Part shown: in pieces, positions 33,837 to 42,349 of the stretch
Numbering within the stretch: the first letter of the stretch is position 1
Layout: every line of letters starts with the position of its first letter
From: an uncultured Bacteroidales bacterium
Lineage (GTDB): Bacteria > Bacteroidota > Bacteroidia > Bacteroidales > Paludibacteraceae
Length of the DNA stretch: 64,000 nucleotides
Assembly (NCBI GenBank): GCA_902800215.1
Contig: CADCDS010000013.1
Location: 38,585-102,584, forward strand
Direction: 5' to 3'
Made by a program: the position numbers and the translations under genes
Notes under the pieces: generated by a model
Told to the model about the DNA's origin: nothing
The model's database searches: none
The model's input: the letters and a program-made list of their open reading frames with translations, nothing else

Positions 33837-34453
33837 GGTCGTATGATTTGAAATGTGTTATCAGAATTCACTTTGATAATAGAGGATGGTTCATGAGGAC
33901 AATCATCATCTCTTCTGAATTGGCAGACATAGTCTGCGCCCTCCAATATCTCCTTTTCGATCTGTGCAAAAAACGGTGCACTCGGATGTCCGCTGATGTT
34001 CGCTGAAGTCGATACAATCGGGTGTTTCAACTGCGCACACAATGCCTTGCTGAACGGCTCATTCGTGATCCGTATCCCCACACTCCCGTCTTCTGCAATC
34101 AGGTTCTTCGCCATATTCCTCGCACCAGGATAGATGATCGTCAGCGGTTTCGTCTCTTCGGGATTCCGGGATTCCGATGTACCGGTATCCCCGATAGCCT
34201 CCAATAATGTCCACGCAGCATCCGGAATATCCGTTATGTAATAGTTGAGTTTGGCAGCCGAATCCAGCAGCACTAACATCGACTTACTATCCTCTCGTTG
34301 CTTGAGTGCATAAATCCGCCGCACTGCCTCTTCATTCGTCGCATCGCATCCTATCCCCCACACCGTATCCGTAGGATACACAATGATCCCACCGTCACGC
34401 AACACCCGTAACGCCTCCTGTAAATCCTCTTTATCGTACCGTTTAATGTCCAT
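33833..34453 (-). CDS. tsaC: Threonylcarbamoyl-AMP synthase (Sua5/YrdC)
   Basis: 206 residues, makes threonylcarbamoyl-AMP for t6A37 tRNA synthesis, the step before the TsaBDE complex. Motifs GGIIVYPTDTVWGIGCDATN, SVGIRITNEPFSKAL and STSANISGHPS are present. The ATG at 34453 follows the promoter -7 (34494-34502). Residues TGTSESRNPEETKP are coded by an octamer array and form a loop in the middle. TsaE is also in this window, far away at the left edge. No C-terminal Sua5 extension. Confidence 0.92.
   Translation of the reverse strand: MDIKRYDKEDLQEALRVLRDGGIIVYPTDTVWGIGCDATNEEAVRRIYALKQREDSKSMLVLLDSAAKLNYYITDIPDAAWTLLEAIGDTGTSESRNPEETKPLTIIYPGARNMAKNLIAEDGSVGIRITNEPFSKALCAQLKHPIVSTSANISGHPSAPFFAQIEKEILEGADYVCQFRRDDDCPHEPSSIIKVNSDNTFQIIRP
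34160..34191. repeat. Octamer array in the Sua5 gene
   Basis: Units gggattcc, gggattcc, gatgtacc, ggtatccc. They code the GTSESRNPE loop. Confidence 0.8.
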
Positions 34454-34493
34454 TTTTGTTATCCGTCTCCGGAGACTCTCCGGCATATCGCCT

Positions 34494-34526
34494 GCAAAGG
34501 TACTGCTTTTTTGCAATATATACAAG
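34494..34526 (-). promoter_or_regulatory. Sua5 operon promoter
   Basis: Minus-strand CTTGTATATATTGCA at -33 and TACCTTTGCAGGCG at -7, 24 bp apart. Confidence 0.78.
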
Positions 34527-34571
34527 AAAATAGGCAAAAAAATATGTTTTTTTAAAAAAATAGTAAAAAAA

Positions 34572-34603
34572 TTTGCACATATCAGAAAAAATGAGTAATT
34601 TTG
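34572..34603 (+). promoter_or_regulatory. Promoter of the membrane protein at 34670
   Basis: TTTGCACATATCA at 34572, TAATTTTGTG at 34596, 24 bp apart. The leader (34604-34669) is AT-rich with a 7-base inverted repeat AATCAAT-TTAT-ATTGATT (34614-34631). Confidence 0.85.
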
Positions 34604-34669
34604 TGCCCAAAATAATCAATTTATATTGATTTTATTAACTTTTTATTAATTTTTTAATCTTTTACGATT

Positions 34670-35266
34670 ATGAATGTACAAATTTGGAAAAGTGAAACTC
34701 AGAAAATCTTCTGGAGTATCATCGCTTTGGTAATTATCGGTTTCTTGTATGGTTTAATGCCGTTAGTAACTGCTAAATCGCAAGTTGCTGGTTTCTTGGA
34801 GAGCGGTTCAATCAGCACTCCTTGGTACTGCTATGTATTCCCGATCATCATGGCTGGTGTTTATGTTTTCATGTTCATGAGCGCTAACAAGATCGCTTCC
34901 ATTTTGAAAGCAGAGGATGCAAAGAGCTTCAAGTTTATTTCCTATTCATTCTGCATTTATGCTGTTTCTAACTTGATGGCAATGATTCCGAGCGCAGGTG
35001 GCATCATTTCTACCATTTTTGGTATTTGTGCTATCGTTCTCTTCATCATGGCTTTCAAAGGTTTGAAGGAGTCTGCTTCTATGCCGGAATTGGTTCACAG
35101 CGGTGCTAACGTGCTGTTCATCGGCTATATCTTAGCGCTGGTTGCTGCTGTTCTGTCCTTCATCCCGACAGCTGGTCCGATTCTTGCTTTCATTATCGCG
35201 TTGGTTGTTTTCGTACTCGAGATCATTGGTTGGGTACGTTTCATGAAGGCTGAGCCGGAATTGTAA
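34670..35266 (+). CDS. Unknown membrane protein, five or six segments
   Basis: 198 residues, very hydrophobic, with about five transmembrane helices and small-residue-rich packing (FIPTAGPILAFIIALVVFVLEIIGW), somewhat like Yip1/DUF973-type proteins. No catalytic motif. Strong promoter, long AT-rich leader, biased codon use and a strong terminator indicate high expression in its own transcript. Function unknown. Confidence 0.8.
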   Translation: MNVQIWKSETQKIFWSIIALVIIGFLYGLMPLVTAKSQVAGFLESGSISTPWYCYVFPIIMAGVYVFMFMSANKIASILKAEDAKSFKFISYSFCIYAVSNLMAMIPSAGGIISTIFGICAIVLFIMAFKGLKESASMPELVHSGANVLFIGYILALVAAVLSFIPTAGPILAFIIALVVFVLEIIGWVRFMKAEPEL

Positions 35267-35300
35267 TTGTAAAGAAAAAATGATTGCCTTTTAGGCAAGG

Positions 35301-35336
35301 TCATCACCGTCATTTTGGCGGTGATGATTCTTTTTT
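35301..35336 (+). terminator. Rho-independent terminator after 34670 gene
   Basis: Stem TCATCACCG/CGGTGATGA (35301-35309 and 35319-35327) with a nine-base loop followed by TTCTTTTTT. A smaller stem TTGCC/GGCAA lies just before it (35284-35298). Confidence 0.85.
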
Positions 35337-35398
35337 ATCCTATTTTGCTATGCCAAATTGCCAATTTTAAGAAAATTTCTTAAAAAATACGCTGGATA

Positions 35399-35430
35399 CT
35401 TGCGTATATGCAAAAAATGTTGTAATTTTG
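35399..35430 (+). promoter_or_regulatory. Promoter of the lipoprotein at 35457
   Basis: CTTGCGTATATGCA at 35399 and TAATTTTGTACCG at 35423, 24 bp apart. Confidence 0.78.
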
Positions 35431-35456
35431 TACCGTCTTTAAAAACCGATAAACAT

Positions 35457-35873
35457 ATGAAACGCTCAAAATCGCTTTTTGCGGCCGTTTTAGGTGCCGC
35501 TGTAATAGGTCTTTTCGGCCTGAGTTCTTGTGCCAAGAGTTCCAATGAAAAACCGGCTGAGGAGCAAGCTCCGAGTCAGGAGATGGGTCTCTGTTCCGTA
35601 GAGTTATTCGATGTAGCAGAACTGCTGCCGATCTTCGAAGCTATCGATGAATCGACCATCGGTATGGAGCGTCAGTTGGGTGAGATGTTGAGTGGTATCG
35701 GTGAGATGAATAGTCCTGCCGTTGGTAGGGCTTTCTACAACGACACAGCGGCCATCAATGCCATTTTGAATGGTGAGAAAGCGCAGGCATTGCTTCCGAG
35801 CGATATCGCTTTCTCTTGGGAACCGTACAACGACCGCGGTAGTTTTTATGTGCTGGTTACATTGAAGAAATAA
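35457..35873 (+). CDS. Lipoprotein resembling the SecD periplasmic head
   Basis: 138 residues; signal MKRSKSLFAAVLGAAVIGLFGLSSC with lipobox LSSC, then an acidic linker and a domain in which SPAVGRAFYNDTAAINAILN, ALLPSDIAFSWEP and FYVLVTLKK recall the P1 head region of Bacteroidota SecDF (DTAxxN, LPxDxxFxW, then a beta strand). Here the fold stands alone as a lipoprotein, without any SecD membrane segment. That assignment is from motif memory and moderate. It lies just upstream of pckA and may share a transcript with it. No other function is apparent. Confidence 0.65.
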   Translation: MKRSKSLFAAVLGAAVIGLFGLSSCAKSSNEKPAEEQAPSQEMGLCSVELFDVAELLPIFEAIDESTIGMERQLGEMLSGIGEMNSPAVGRAFYNDTAAINAILNGEKAQALLPSDIAFSWEPYNDRGSFYVLVTLKK

Positions 35874-35894
35874 CAAACAAAAATATATACAACA

Positions 35895-37499
35895 ATGAAA
35901 GAATTAGATCTTACCAAGTATGGTATCAAGGGTGCGACCGTAATCGCGCACAACCCCTCTTACGAGTATCTGTTCGCTGAGGAGACCAAGCCGGAGTTGA
36001 CCGGTTACGCAAAAGGTCAGAACACCGAGTTGAACGCAGTAAACGTAATGACCGGTATCTACACCGGCCGTTCGCCGAAAGACAAATACATCGTGATGGA
36101 CGCTAACTCGAAGGACACCGTTTGGTGGACCACCGAGGGTTACAAGAACGATAACCACCCGATGTCTGAGGACGTTTGGGCAAAGGTTAAAGAGCTCGCT
36201 ATCAAGGAGCTTAGCGGCAAGAACCTGTACGTAGTAGATGCATTCTGCGGTGCGAACAAAGACACCCGCATGGCTGTTCGCTTCATCGTAGAGGTTGCAT
36301 GGCAGGCTCACTTCGTGAAGAACATGTTTATCCAGCCGAGCGAAGAGGAGCTGGCTAACTTCGAGCCGGATTTCGTTATCTACAACGCTTCGTTGGCAAA
36401 AGTGGACAACTACAAAGAGCTCGGTCTCAACTCCGAGACTTGCGTAGCCTTCAACACCACAAGCCGTGAGCAGGTTATCCTCAACACCTGGTACGGTGGT
36501 GAGATGAAGAAAGGTATGTTCTCTATGATGAACTACTACCTGCCGCTGAAGGGTATCGCTTCGATGCACTGCTCGGCTAACACCGACATGGAAGGCAAGA
36601 ACACCGCTATCTTCTTCGGTCTCTCCGGTACCGGTAAGACCACGCTGTCCACCGACCCGAAACGTCTGCTCATCGGTGACGACGAGCACGGATGGGACGA
36701 CCAGGGTGTGTTCAACTTCGAGGGCGGTTGCTACGCAAAGGTTATCAACCTCGACAAAGAATCCGAGCCGGACATCTACGCTGCTATCCGTCGTAACGCC
36801 CTCCTGGAGAACGTTACCGTGGACGAGAACGGCAAGATCGATTTCGCTGACAAGAGCGTAACCGAGAACACCCGTGTAAGTTATCCGATCAACCATATCG
36901 AGAAGATCGTTCGCCCGATCAGTGCAGGTCCGGCAGCTAAGAACGTGATCTTCCTGAGTGCTGACGCCTTTGGCGTACTGCCTCCGGTATCGATCCTGAC
37001 TCCGGAACAGACGAAGTACTACTTCCTGAGCGGTTTCACCGCTAAGCTGGCAGGTACCGAGCGTGGTATCACCGAGCCGACTCCGACTTTCTCTGCTTGC
37101 TTCGGTCAGGCATTCTTGGAGCTCCATCCGACGAAATATGCAGAGGAGCTGGTTAAGAAGATGGAGAAATCCGGTGCAAAAGCATATCTGGTTAACACCG
37201 GTTGGAACGGTACCGGCAAGCGTATCTCGATTCGCGACACCCGTGGTATCATCGATGCTATCCTCGGTGGTGACATCCTCACTGCTCCGACGAAGAAGAT
37301 TCCGTTCTTCAACTTCGAAGTACCGACCGCTCTGCCGGGTGTAGATCCTGCTATCTTGGATCCTCGTGACACCTACGCTGACGCTGCTCAGTGGGAAGAG
37401 AAAGCAAAAGACCTGGCTGCTCGCTTCATCAAGAACTTCGACAAATATACGTCGAACGAAGCTGGTAAGGCACTCGTTGCTGCCGGTCCGCAACTCTAA
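35895..37499 (+). CDS. pckA: ATP-dependent phosphoenolpyruvate carboxykinase
   Basis: 534 residues; interconverts oxaloacetate + ATP and PEP + CO2 + ADP. Motifs: kinase P-loop [11 protein letters not shown] (Lys248) followed by [13 protein letters not shown] (second metal site), [12 protein letters not shown] near the N-terminus and [20 protein letters not shown] near the end. Family length is normal. In Bacteroidales it commonly runs towards oxaloacetate for succinate production. Codon bias is strong. It starts 21 bases after the SecD-head-like lipoprotein and overlaps the next membrane-protein gene by one base (TAATG). Confidence 0.97.
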   Translation: MKELDLTKYGIKGATVIAHNPSYEYLFAEETKPELTGYAKGQNTELNAVNVMTGIYTGRSPKDKYIVMDANSKDTVWWTTEGYKNDNHPMSEDVWAKVKELAIKELSGKNLYVVDAFCGANKDTRMAVRFIVEVAWQAHFVKNMFIQPSEEELANFEPDFVIYNASLAKVDNYKELGLNSETCVAFNTTSREQVILNTWYGGEMKKGMFSMMNYYLPLKGIASMHCSANTDMEGKNTAIFFGLSGTGKTTLSTDPKRLLIGDDEHGWDDQGVFNFEGGCYAKVINLDKESEPDIYAAIRRNALLENVTVDENGKIDFADKSVTENTRVSYPINHIEKIVRPISAGPAAKNVIFLSADAFGVLPPVSILTPEQTKYYFLSGFTAKLAGTERGITEPTPTFSACFGQAFLELHPTKYAEELVKKMEKSGAKAYLVNTGWNGTGKRISIRDTRGIIDAILGGDILTAPTKKIPFFNFEVPTALPGVDPAILDPRDTYADAAQWEEKAKDLAARFIKNFDKYTSNEAGKALVAAGPQL

Positions 37500-38023
37500 T
37501 GAAAGAGCAAGAGGAAAATAAGATCCGTCGCTTCGCCATGTATCGCCGTCTGGCCTACATGGCGATTGCGTTGACGGCGGTATGCCTGATGCGGGTAGCG
37601 CCGGTCTTCTCGTTCTCTACCGACAAAGGGATTATCTATGACCGGTCGTTTGCGATGGACCTGCAGGAGTTTCAAGTCATCCAGACCACACTCGACACAA
37701 ATATCCCCTATGTATGGGAGACGATGTCGGTGAACGGATTATATGTATTACAGCAGATTCTATTCTGGACACTCATCGCCTGCTTCGTGGTGTTCTATCC
37801 GACAAAGGTGCGGTGGTACCTCAGTTTAGGAATCGCTGCCGCAGGCGGTGTGTTCTATTTCCTGCTGATCCATTACGCCCTGCGTATATCGGATCTGCAG
37901 TATGCCACTTTGGCACCCACATGGGTCGCCTTCCTGCCGGCAGTCGTCATCGCGATGATGATCCTGCTCAACAGGAATGTAGCTAAGTTCGGAAACTATT
38001 TCGATGATATTCAGGAAGACTGA
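37499..38023 (+). CDS. Four-helix membrane protein, DUF4293-like
   Basis: 174 residues with four hydrophobic segments (about residues 18-38, 80-100, 105-125, 138-158) and a 26-residue extracytoplasmic loop region after the first. The arrangement and the SVNGLYVLQQ segment resemble the DUF4293 family of Bacteroidota, though the match is by pattern only. It is translationally coupled to pckA (TAATG). Function unknown. Confidence 0.6.
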   Translation: MKEQEENKIRRFAMYRRLAYMAIALTAVCLMRVAPVFSFSTDKGIIYDRSFAMDLQEFQVIQTTLDTNIPYVWETMSVNGLYVLQQILFWTLIACFVVFYPTKVRWYLSLGIAAAGGVFYFLLIHYALRISDLQYATLAPTWVAFLPAVVIAMMILLNRNVAKFGNYFDDIQED

Positions 38024-38026
38024 TGC

Positions 38027-38908
38027 TTACCAAGCGAAGGTTGCAGCAACCGGCCAGTGATCTGAGCCGGTTGCTTCGTAATCCACCTTACAACGGGCCG
38101 GTTTCAGCGTGCTGGTACTTAAGATATAATCGATCCGGATGCCGATGCCTTTCTTCTTACAGGTCGGACCTAATTGAAACCAACTTGTCTCTAAGAACGC
38201 ATCGTGCATACCCCGACTCAGATGCAGGTAGGCATAACTGAGCGGAATGGCATTGAAGTCGCCTACCACCAAGGTCGGATACGGACTGTCGTTCACGATC
38301 CGTTTGATGGCACGAGCCTGTTTATTTCGCAGCGGTGTCGCCCGTTCCCATTTCTCCTTCATGTTTCCCATATCGTCCATGTCCTGCGAGGTGAACTTAT
38401 ACGACTCCAGATGGTTGTTGATCAACCGTATCGTGTCGTCATCTACCACTAAGTCACAGCGGTTCGACAGGTTTCCCTGCGACTCATAATGGATACACTC
38501 CTTGTTGATAATCGGGTATTTGGACCATACTATCGTGCCGTACTGATGACGTTTGTTATAAATCGAGAAATCGATGTATGAATACGGATACTTGGTGCTC
38601 AGGCACTGCTTGACGTCCGGTAAGGTCAGGTACTTGGCATCTTTATATACATCCACTTCCTGCAGACATATCACGTCGGCATCTTGCTGCAAAAGGTACT
38701 GCAGCACTTCGTTCTTCTCCGGTTTAACAAACCCACCCATACGACCCGTGTTCCAGGTCAGTACCGACAGACGATGCGGCAGTTGGGCTAACTGCGACTC
38801 ACTCAAACCGGAACCGTGACTGACCAGTTTTAGAAAGCAGAAGATCAGTCCTCCTAACAGGATCGCCAGGAAGATATACCGGAAGATATGTCGCCGTTTA
38901 CCCTTCAA
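38027..38908 (-). CDS. EEP-family hydrolase with membrane anchor
   Basis: 293 residues: one N-terminal membrane segment (FRYIFLAILLGGLIFCFLKLV) that probably remains as anchor, then an endonuclease/exonuclease/phosphatase domain: LSVLTWNTGRMG, VICLQEVDV, GTIVWSKYPI, LVVGDFNAIP and TGSDHWPVAA. The metal-binding Glu, catalytic Asp/Asn and His are all present. Substrate unknown; Bacteroidales homologs are often membrane-bound. Last gene of the long minus-strand run that starts at 46917. Confidence 0.85.
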   Translation of the reverse strand: MKGKRRHIFRYIFLAILLGGLIFCFLKLVSHGSGLSESQLAQLPHRLSVLTWNTGRMGGFVKPEKNEVLQYLLQQDADVICLQEVDVYKDAKYLTLPDVKQCLSTKYPYSYIDFSIYNKRHQYGTIVWSKYPIINKECIHYESQGNLSNRCDLVVDDDTIRLINNHLESYKFTSQDMDDMGNMKEKWERATPLRNKQARAIKRIVNDSPYPTLVVGDFNAIPLSYAYLHLSRGMHDAFLETSWFQLGPTCKKKGIGIRIDYILSTSTLKPARCKVDYEATGSDHWPVAATFAW

Positions 38909-38934
38909 ACTCTCAAACTTTCAAACTTTCAAAC
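38903..38934. repeat. Octamer array between EEP and porX genes
   Basis: Units cttcaaac, tctcaaac, tttcaaac, tttcaaac; covers the porX 3' end and the EEP start codon. Confidence 0.85.
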
Positions 38935-40485
38935 CCTCTTGGGAACCAAAGTGACCAGCGGAATAATCATCTCCTCCAGCGATATACCGCCGTGCTGGAA
39001 GGTGTTGCGATAGTACTGCGCATAGTAGTTAAACTGATTCGGATAAGCAAAGAAATCGCTACCCGTACAGAACGCATAACTGCTGCTTACATTCGGACAA
39101 GGCAATCCGACACGCTTGGGTTGGTCAATCGTAAACACGTTCTTTGAACTGCAGTTCAGTGCCTTGCCTACCTTATATCGGATATTGGTGTTTGTGTTCT
39201 TATCCGCCACAATCTGCACAGCGTTCTTTACCCTTGTCGTACCGTGATCCGTCGTCAGCACCAAGGTAAAGCCCAACTCAGCGGCACGGCGCAGTAACTC
39301 GTAAGTGGGAGAATGCTTAAACCAACTGAGTGTCAGACTGCGGTAAGCCGCTTCATCGTTCGCCAACTCACGCATCATCTTACTCTCCGTACGGGAATGG
39401 GAAAGCATGTCGATGAAGTTCAGCACCACGATATTCAGCGGTGCCTGTACGCCTTTGAGTTGACCAATCACCCGTTCGCAGAAATCACTCTCGTTGATCT
39501 TCCAGTAATTGAAACTCTCCCGTCTGCGGTAACGGTCCAGCAAGGTCTGTACCAACTCTTTCTCGTATTGGTTCTTACTCTCTTCATCGCCTTCTTCCAC
39601 CCAGTACTGCGGAAACATCTCTTGGATCTGCAGCGGCATCAAACCGGAGAAGATGGCATTCCGGGCATATTGTGTAGCGGTAGGTAAGATCGGCATATAT
39701 TGCTCTTCATGCACGACGGAATAGAACTCACTGATCAGCGGTTGAATAGTCTTCCATTGGTCATACCGGAAGTTATCGATCACGCACAGCAGCACTTTTT
39801 CACCCTTGTCCAATAGAGGGAATACCGCATGCTTCATGATGTCCGGAGACATCAATGGGATTGACGATTGGACGATTGACGATCTACGATTGTCAAACCA
39901 ACTCTCGTAGTTCTTCGCTATCCATTTGGCAAAGGCTGCATTCGCCTGCGTGCGTTGGTCATCAATCAGACTACGCATGGGGTGGTTCTCCAACTCGATA
40001 TCCCATTTGGTTAACATCCGTTCGATCGCCTGCCATTCCTCGATTGTCGTGGCTGTATCAATCATATAGGAGATGTCGCTCCATTCCTGGCGGTAGTTCT
40101 GCTGTACCTGTTCGGTGACGATCTTCTGCTGATGGATATGTTTCTTAAGGCACAGCAGGATCTGAGAGGGGTTAACGGGTTTAATCAGGTAATCGGCGAT
40201 CTTCTCCCCGATTGCCTGCTCCATGATATGTTCCTCTTCAGATTTGGTGATCATCACTACCGGCACTTCCGGGTGAATCCGTTTGATTTCCTGCAGCGTC
40301 TCCAATCCACTCATACCCGGCATGTTTTCGTCCAAGAAGACGATGCTCGGTATGGTTTGAGAAAGCATATCCAATGCGTCTTCACCGTTGGTAGCCGTGA
40401 TGACTTCGTATCCTTTTTCTTTCAAATAGATGATGTACGGTTGTAACAAATCTACTTCGTCATCAACCCAAAGTATTTGGTTCAT
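38929..40485 (-). CDS. porX: PorX-type response regulator with PglZ domain
   Basis: 518 residues. N-terminal receiver domain with phosphoacceptor Asp52 (FLDENMPG), Thr80 and Lys102 (LIKPVNP), followed by a helical linker and a PglZ/alkaline-phosphatase-like domain with DNFRYDQW, TTDHGTTR and HGGISLEEMIIP (zinc ligands). This matches PorX, the partner of the PorY kinase that controls type IX secretion in Porphyromonas. porY is not in the window. An in-frame heptamer array codes DNRRSSIVQSSIP between the linker and PglZ domain. Gene overlaps rluD by 23 bases. Confidence 0.93.
   Translation of the reverse strand: MNQILWVDDEVDLLQPYIIYLKEKGYEVITATNGEDALDMLSQTIPSIVFLDENMPGMSGLETLQEIKRIHPEVPVVMITKSEEEHIMEQAIGEKIADYLIKPVNPSQILLCLKKHIHQQKIVTEQVQQNYRQEWSDISYMIDTATTIEEWQAIERMLTKWDIELENHPMRSLIDDQRTQANAAFAKWIAKNYESWFDNRRSSIVQSSIPLMSPDIMKHAVFPLLDKGEKVLLCVIDNFRYDQWKTIQPLISEFYSVVHEEQYMPILPTATQYARNAIFSGLMPLQIQEMFPQYWVEEGDEESKNQYEKELVQTLLDRYRRRESFNYWKINESDFCERVIGQLKGVQAPLNIVVLNFIDMLSHSRTESKMMRELANDEAAYRSLTLSWFKHSPTYELLRRAAELGFTLVLTTDHGTTRVKNAVQIVADKNTNTNIRYKVGKALNCSSKNVFTIDQPKRVGLPCPNVSSSYAFCTGSDFFAYPNQFNYYAQYYRNTFQHGGISLEEMIIPLVTLVPKRV
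39859..39894. repeat. Heptamer array in porX
   Basis: Units gattgac, gattggac (8), gattgac, gatctac, gattgtc. Codes DNRRSSIVQSSIP next to the first metal-binding strand of the PglZ domain. Confidence 0.83.
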
Positions 40486-41479
40486 AGTTCCTCCATTTAT
40501 TGATTAGGTTTGTCATGTCTTCCGGCCATTCGGAATCGAAGAACATGCGCTCGCCCGTACGTGGGTGCGTGAATCCTAAGGTACGCGCGTGTAAGACTTG
40601 TCTTGGACAGAGCGCAAAACAGTTCTCGATATATTGCCGGTATTTCTGGGTGCGCAGACCCTTCAGTATCTCACATCCTCCATATTTCTCATCGCAGAAA
40701 AGGGGATGACCGATATGCTTCATATGCACGCGTATCTGGTGGGTGCGACCGGTCTCTAATTTACATTCCACGAGTGTCACGTACGGAAAGGATTCCAGCA
40801 CTCGCCAATGCGTGATGGCTTCTTTGGCTTGCGGACATTCTTCGATGTCCCATACACGATAGATCGTGCGGTCCCTATTATCTCGTGCCAGCGCACCTTC
40901 GATGGTACCGCTTTGTTCCTTAAACGTTCCCCATACGAGCGCATTGTAGGTTCGTTCCGTGGTGTGGTCAAAAAACTGCTTGGCCAGATGCGCCTTTGCT
41001 TCCGGTGTCTTGGCTATCAGCAGCAATCCCGACGTGTCTTTGTCAATCCGATGTACCAGACCGATATCCGGATTGTTCATGTCCAGTTGGTCACCGAAAT
41101 GGTACGCTAAAGCGTTCAGCAGGGTGTGCTCGTAATTTCCGTGTCCGGGATGAACGACCAAGCCGGCTTGTTTATTGACCACCAGCAGGTCCTCATCCTC
41201 ATACACGATATTCAACGGGATATTCTCCGGTGTGATGGTGTAGTCATGCGGTTCATGATCCAGCAGCACCTGAATGATATCTCCGGGTTTGACGCGATAA
41301 TTGGAAGCGACGGGGCTACCGTTCACCCACACATTGCCGGCATCCGCAGCCGTCTGGATGCGGTTACGGCTCGTGTTGGTCATATGCTCTGCCAGGTACT
41401 TGTCAATGCGCTCTTTGCCTTGACCCTTATCCACCTCACATCGCCAACGCTCCCATATTTCTTCGTCTTCTAAAACCAA
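40463..41479 (-). CDS. rluD: 23S rRNA pseudouridine synthase RluD
   Basis: 338 residues: N-terminal S4 RNA-binding domain (RIDKYLAEHMTNTSRNRIQTAADAGNVWVNG) and a pseudouridine synthase core with the catalytic Asp146 in GLVHRIDKDTSG, plus the RLU motifs LLVVNKQAGLVVHPG and CKLETGRTHQIRVH. Makes pseudouridines 1911/1915/1917 in helix 69 of 23S rRNA. Overlaps porX and the PASTA gene by 23 and 10 bases. Confidence 0.94.
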   Translation of the reverse strand: MVLEDEEIWERWRCEVDKGQGKERIDKYLAEHMTNTSRNRIQTAADAGNVWVNGSPVASNYRVKPGDIIQVLLDHEPHDYTITPENIPLNIVYEDEDLLVVNKQAGLVVHPGHGNYEHTLLNALAYHFGDQLDMNNPDIGLVHRIDKDTSGLLLIAKTPEAKAHLAKQFFDHTTERTYNALVWGTFKEQSGTIEGALARDNRDRTIYRVWDIEECPQAKEAITHWRVLESFPYVTLVECKLETGRTHQIRVHMKHIGHPLFCDEKYGGCEILKGLRTQKYRQYIENCFALCPRQVLHARTLGFTHPRTGERMFFDSEWPEDMTNLINKWRNYEPNTLG

Positions 41480-42291
41480 TTCTCTTCGTCTTCGTCCCCC
41501 TTGTCTGTTGCTGCTTTCTCGATATCTGATGACAGCCGCAGCGTAACGGGTTCACCTTCAATCACAATCGTACCCTCCTGCGGAATCTGCCGATAAACGT
41601 ATTGGATGGTGTCACTCTCTTCCTCGTCATAGTTCACCGCACCGATGGTCAGACGGAAGTTCAGTAAGGTGCTGCGTGCTTCCTGGTACGTCATACCGAT
41701 CACACTCGGCACTTCCACTTCCTCCGTACCTCTACCGAAACCGACCACCAGACGCACTTTGGTACCTACAGCAATCTTCTCACCCGGTTCGATACTCAGT
41801 CCTTCCTCGTCCTTGATGTCTAATACCAGATCCCGATATTCGGACGGTTCGTAGTCATACTCTTCGTCCACTACCAGACCGATACCGCGTAAGGTGGTCT
41901 CGGCTTGACGATAACTGATATCATGCAGGTCCGGCATGATGATCTGCCGTTTACCGGAAGCGTTCACGGTGACGTAGATCGTTCGGCCTTGTTTGACATG
42001 ACTCCCCGGTGTCGGATCCTGCTCCACGATGGTGCCGAATGGAACCTTGTCCGAGTACGTGGAGTCGATCACTTCGATCTTCAACTCCTGTAACGCCAGG
42101 GTATGTTCCGCTTCATCTACCACCATACCGTGTATATCCGGTACGGATTCTTCTACACCGTGGTGGGTGTAACTGCGTAAGTAAGAGGTCAGTCCCCATA
42201 ACAGAAGACCAATCACTAACGCTGCGGCTGCGAAGTTACCCGCCACAAACAGCGTTCCCTTACCTACTTTTTTCCAATCGATGGGTTTCAC
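41470..42291 (-). CDS. PASTA-domain membrane protein
   Basis: 273 residues: short cytoplasmic start, one membrane segment (VAGNFAAAALVIGLLLWGL), then three PASTA repeats (beginning VPDIHGMVVDEAEHTL, MPDLHDISYRQAETTL and VPSVIGMTYQEARSTL) facing the periplasm. PASTA domains bind peptidoglycan fragments. Unlike Firmicute PrkC homologs there is no kinase domain; Bacteroidota commonly have this stand-alone form next to rluD and porX. C-terminus acidic. Confidence 0.92.
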   Translation of the reverse strand: MKPIDWKKVGKGTLFVAGNFAAAALVIGLLLWGLTSYLRSYTHHGVEESVPDIHGMVVDEAEHTLALQELKIEVIDSTYSDKVPFGTIVEQDPTPGSHVKQGRTIYVTVNASGKRQIIMPDLHDISYRQAETTLRGIGLVVDEEYDYEPSEYRDLVLDIKDEEGLSIEPGEKIAVGTKVRLVVGFGRGTEEVEVPSVIGMTYQEARSTLLNFRLTIGAVNYDEEESDTIQYVYRQIPQEGTIVIEGEPVTLRLSSDIEKAATDKGDEDEENWF

Positions 42292-42300
42292 AATTCAAAA

Positions 42301-42349
42301 ATCTTAAATCTCCAATCTCCAATCTTAAATCTTAAATCTCCAATACTTA
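42301..42349. repeat. Seven-unit heptamer array after the PASTA gene
   Basis: Units atcttaa, atctcca, atctcca, atcttaa, atcttaa, atctcca, atactta in perfect register, covering the gpmI stop codon and the spacer. Confidence 0.92.

Noticed and set aside
35904-37493. 529-codon open frame antisense to pckA
   Set aside because: It arises from the strong codon bias of pckA on the other strand; no RBS, promoter or family motif.
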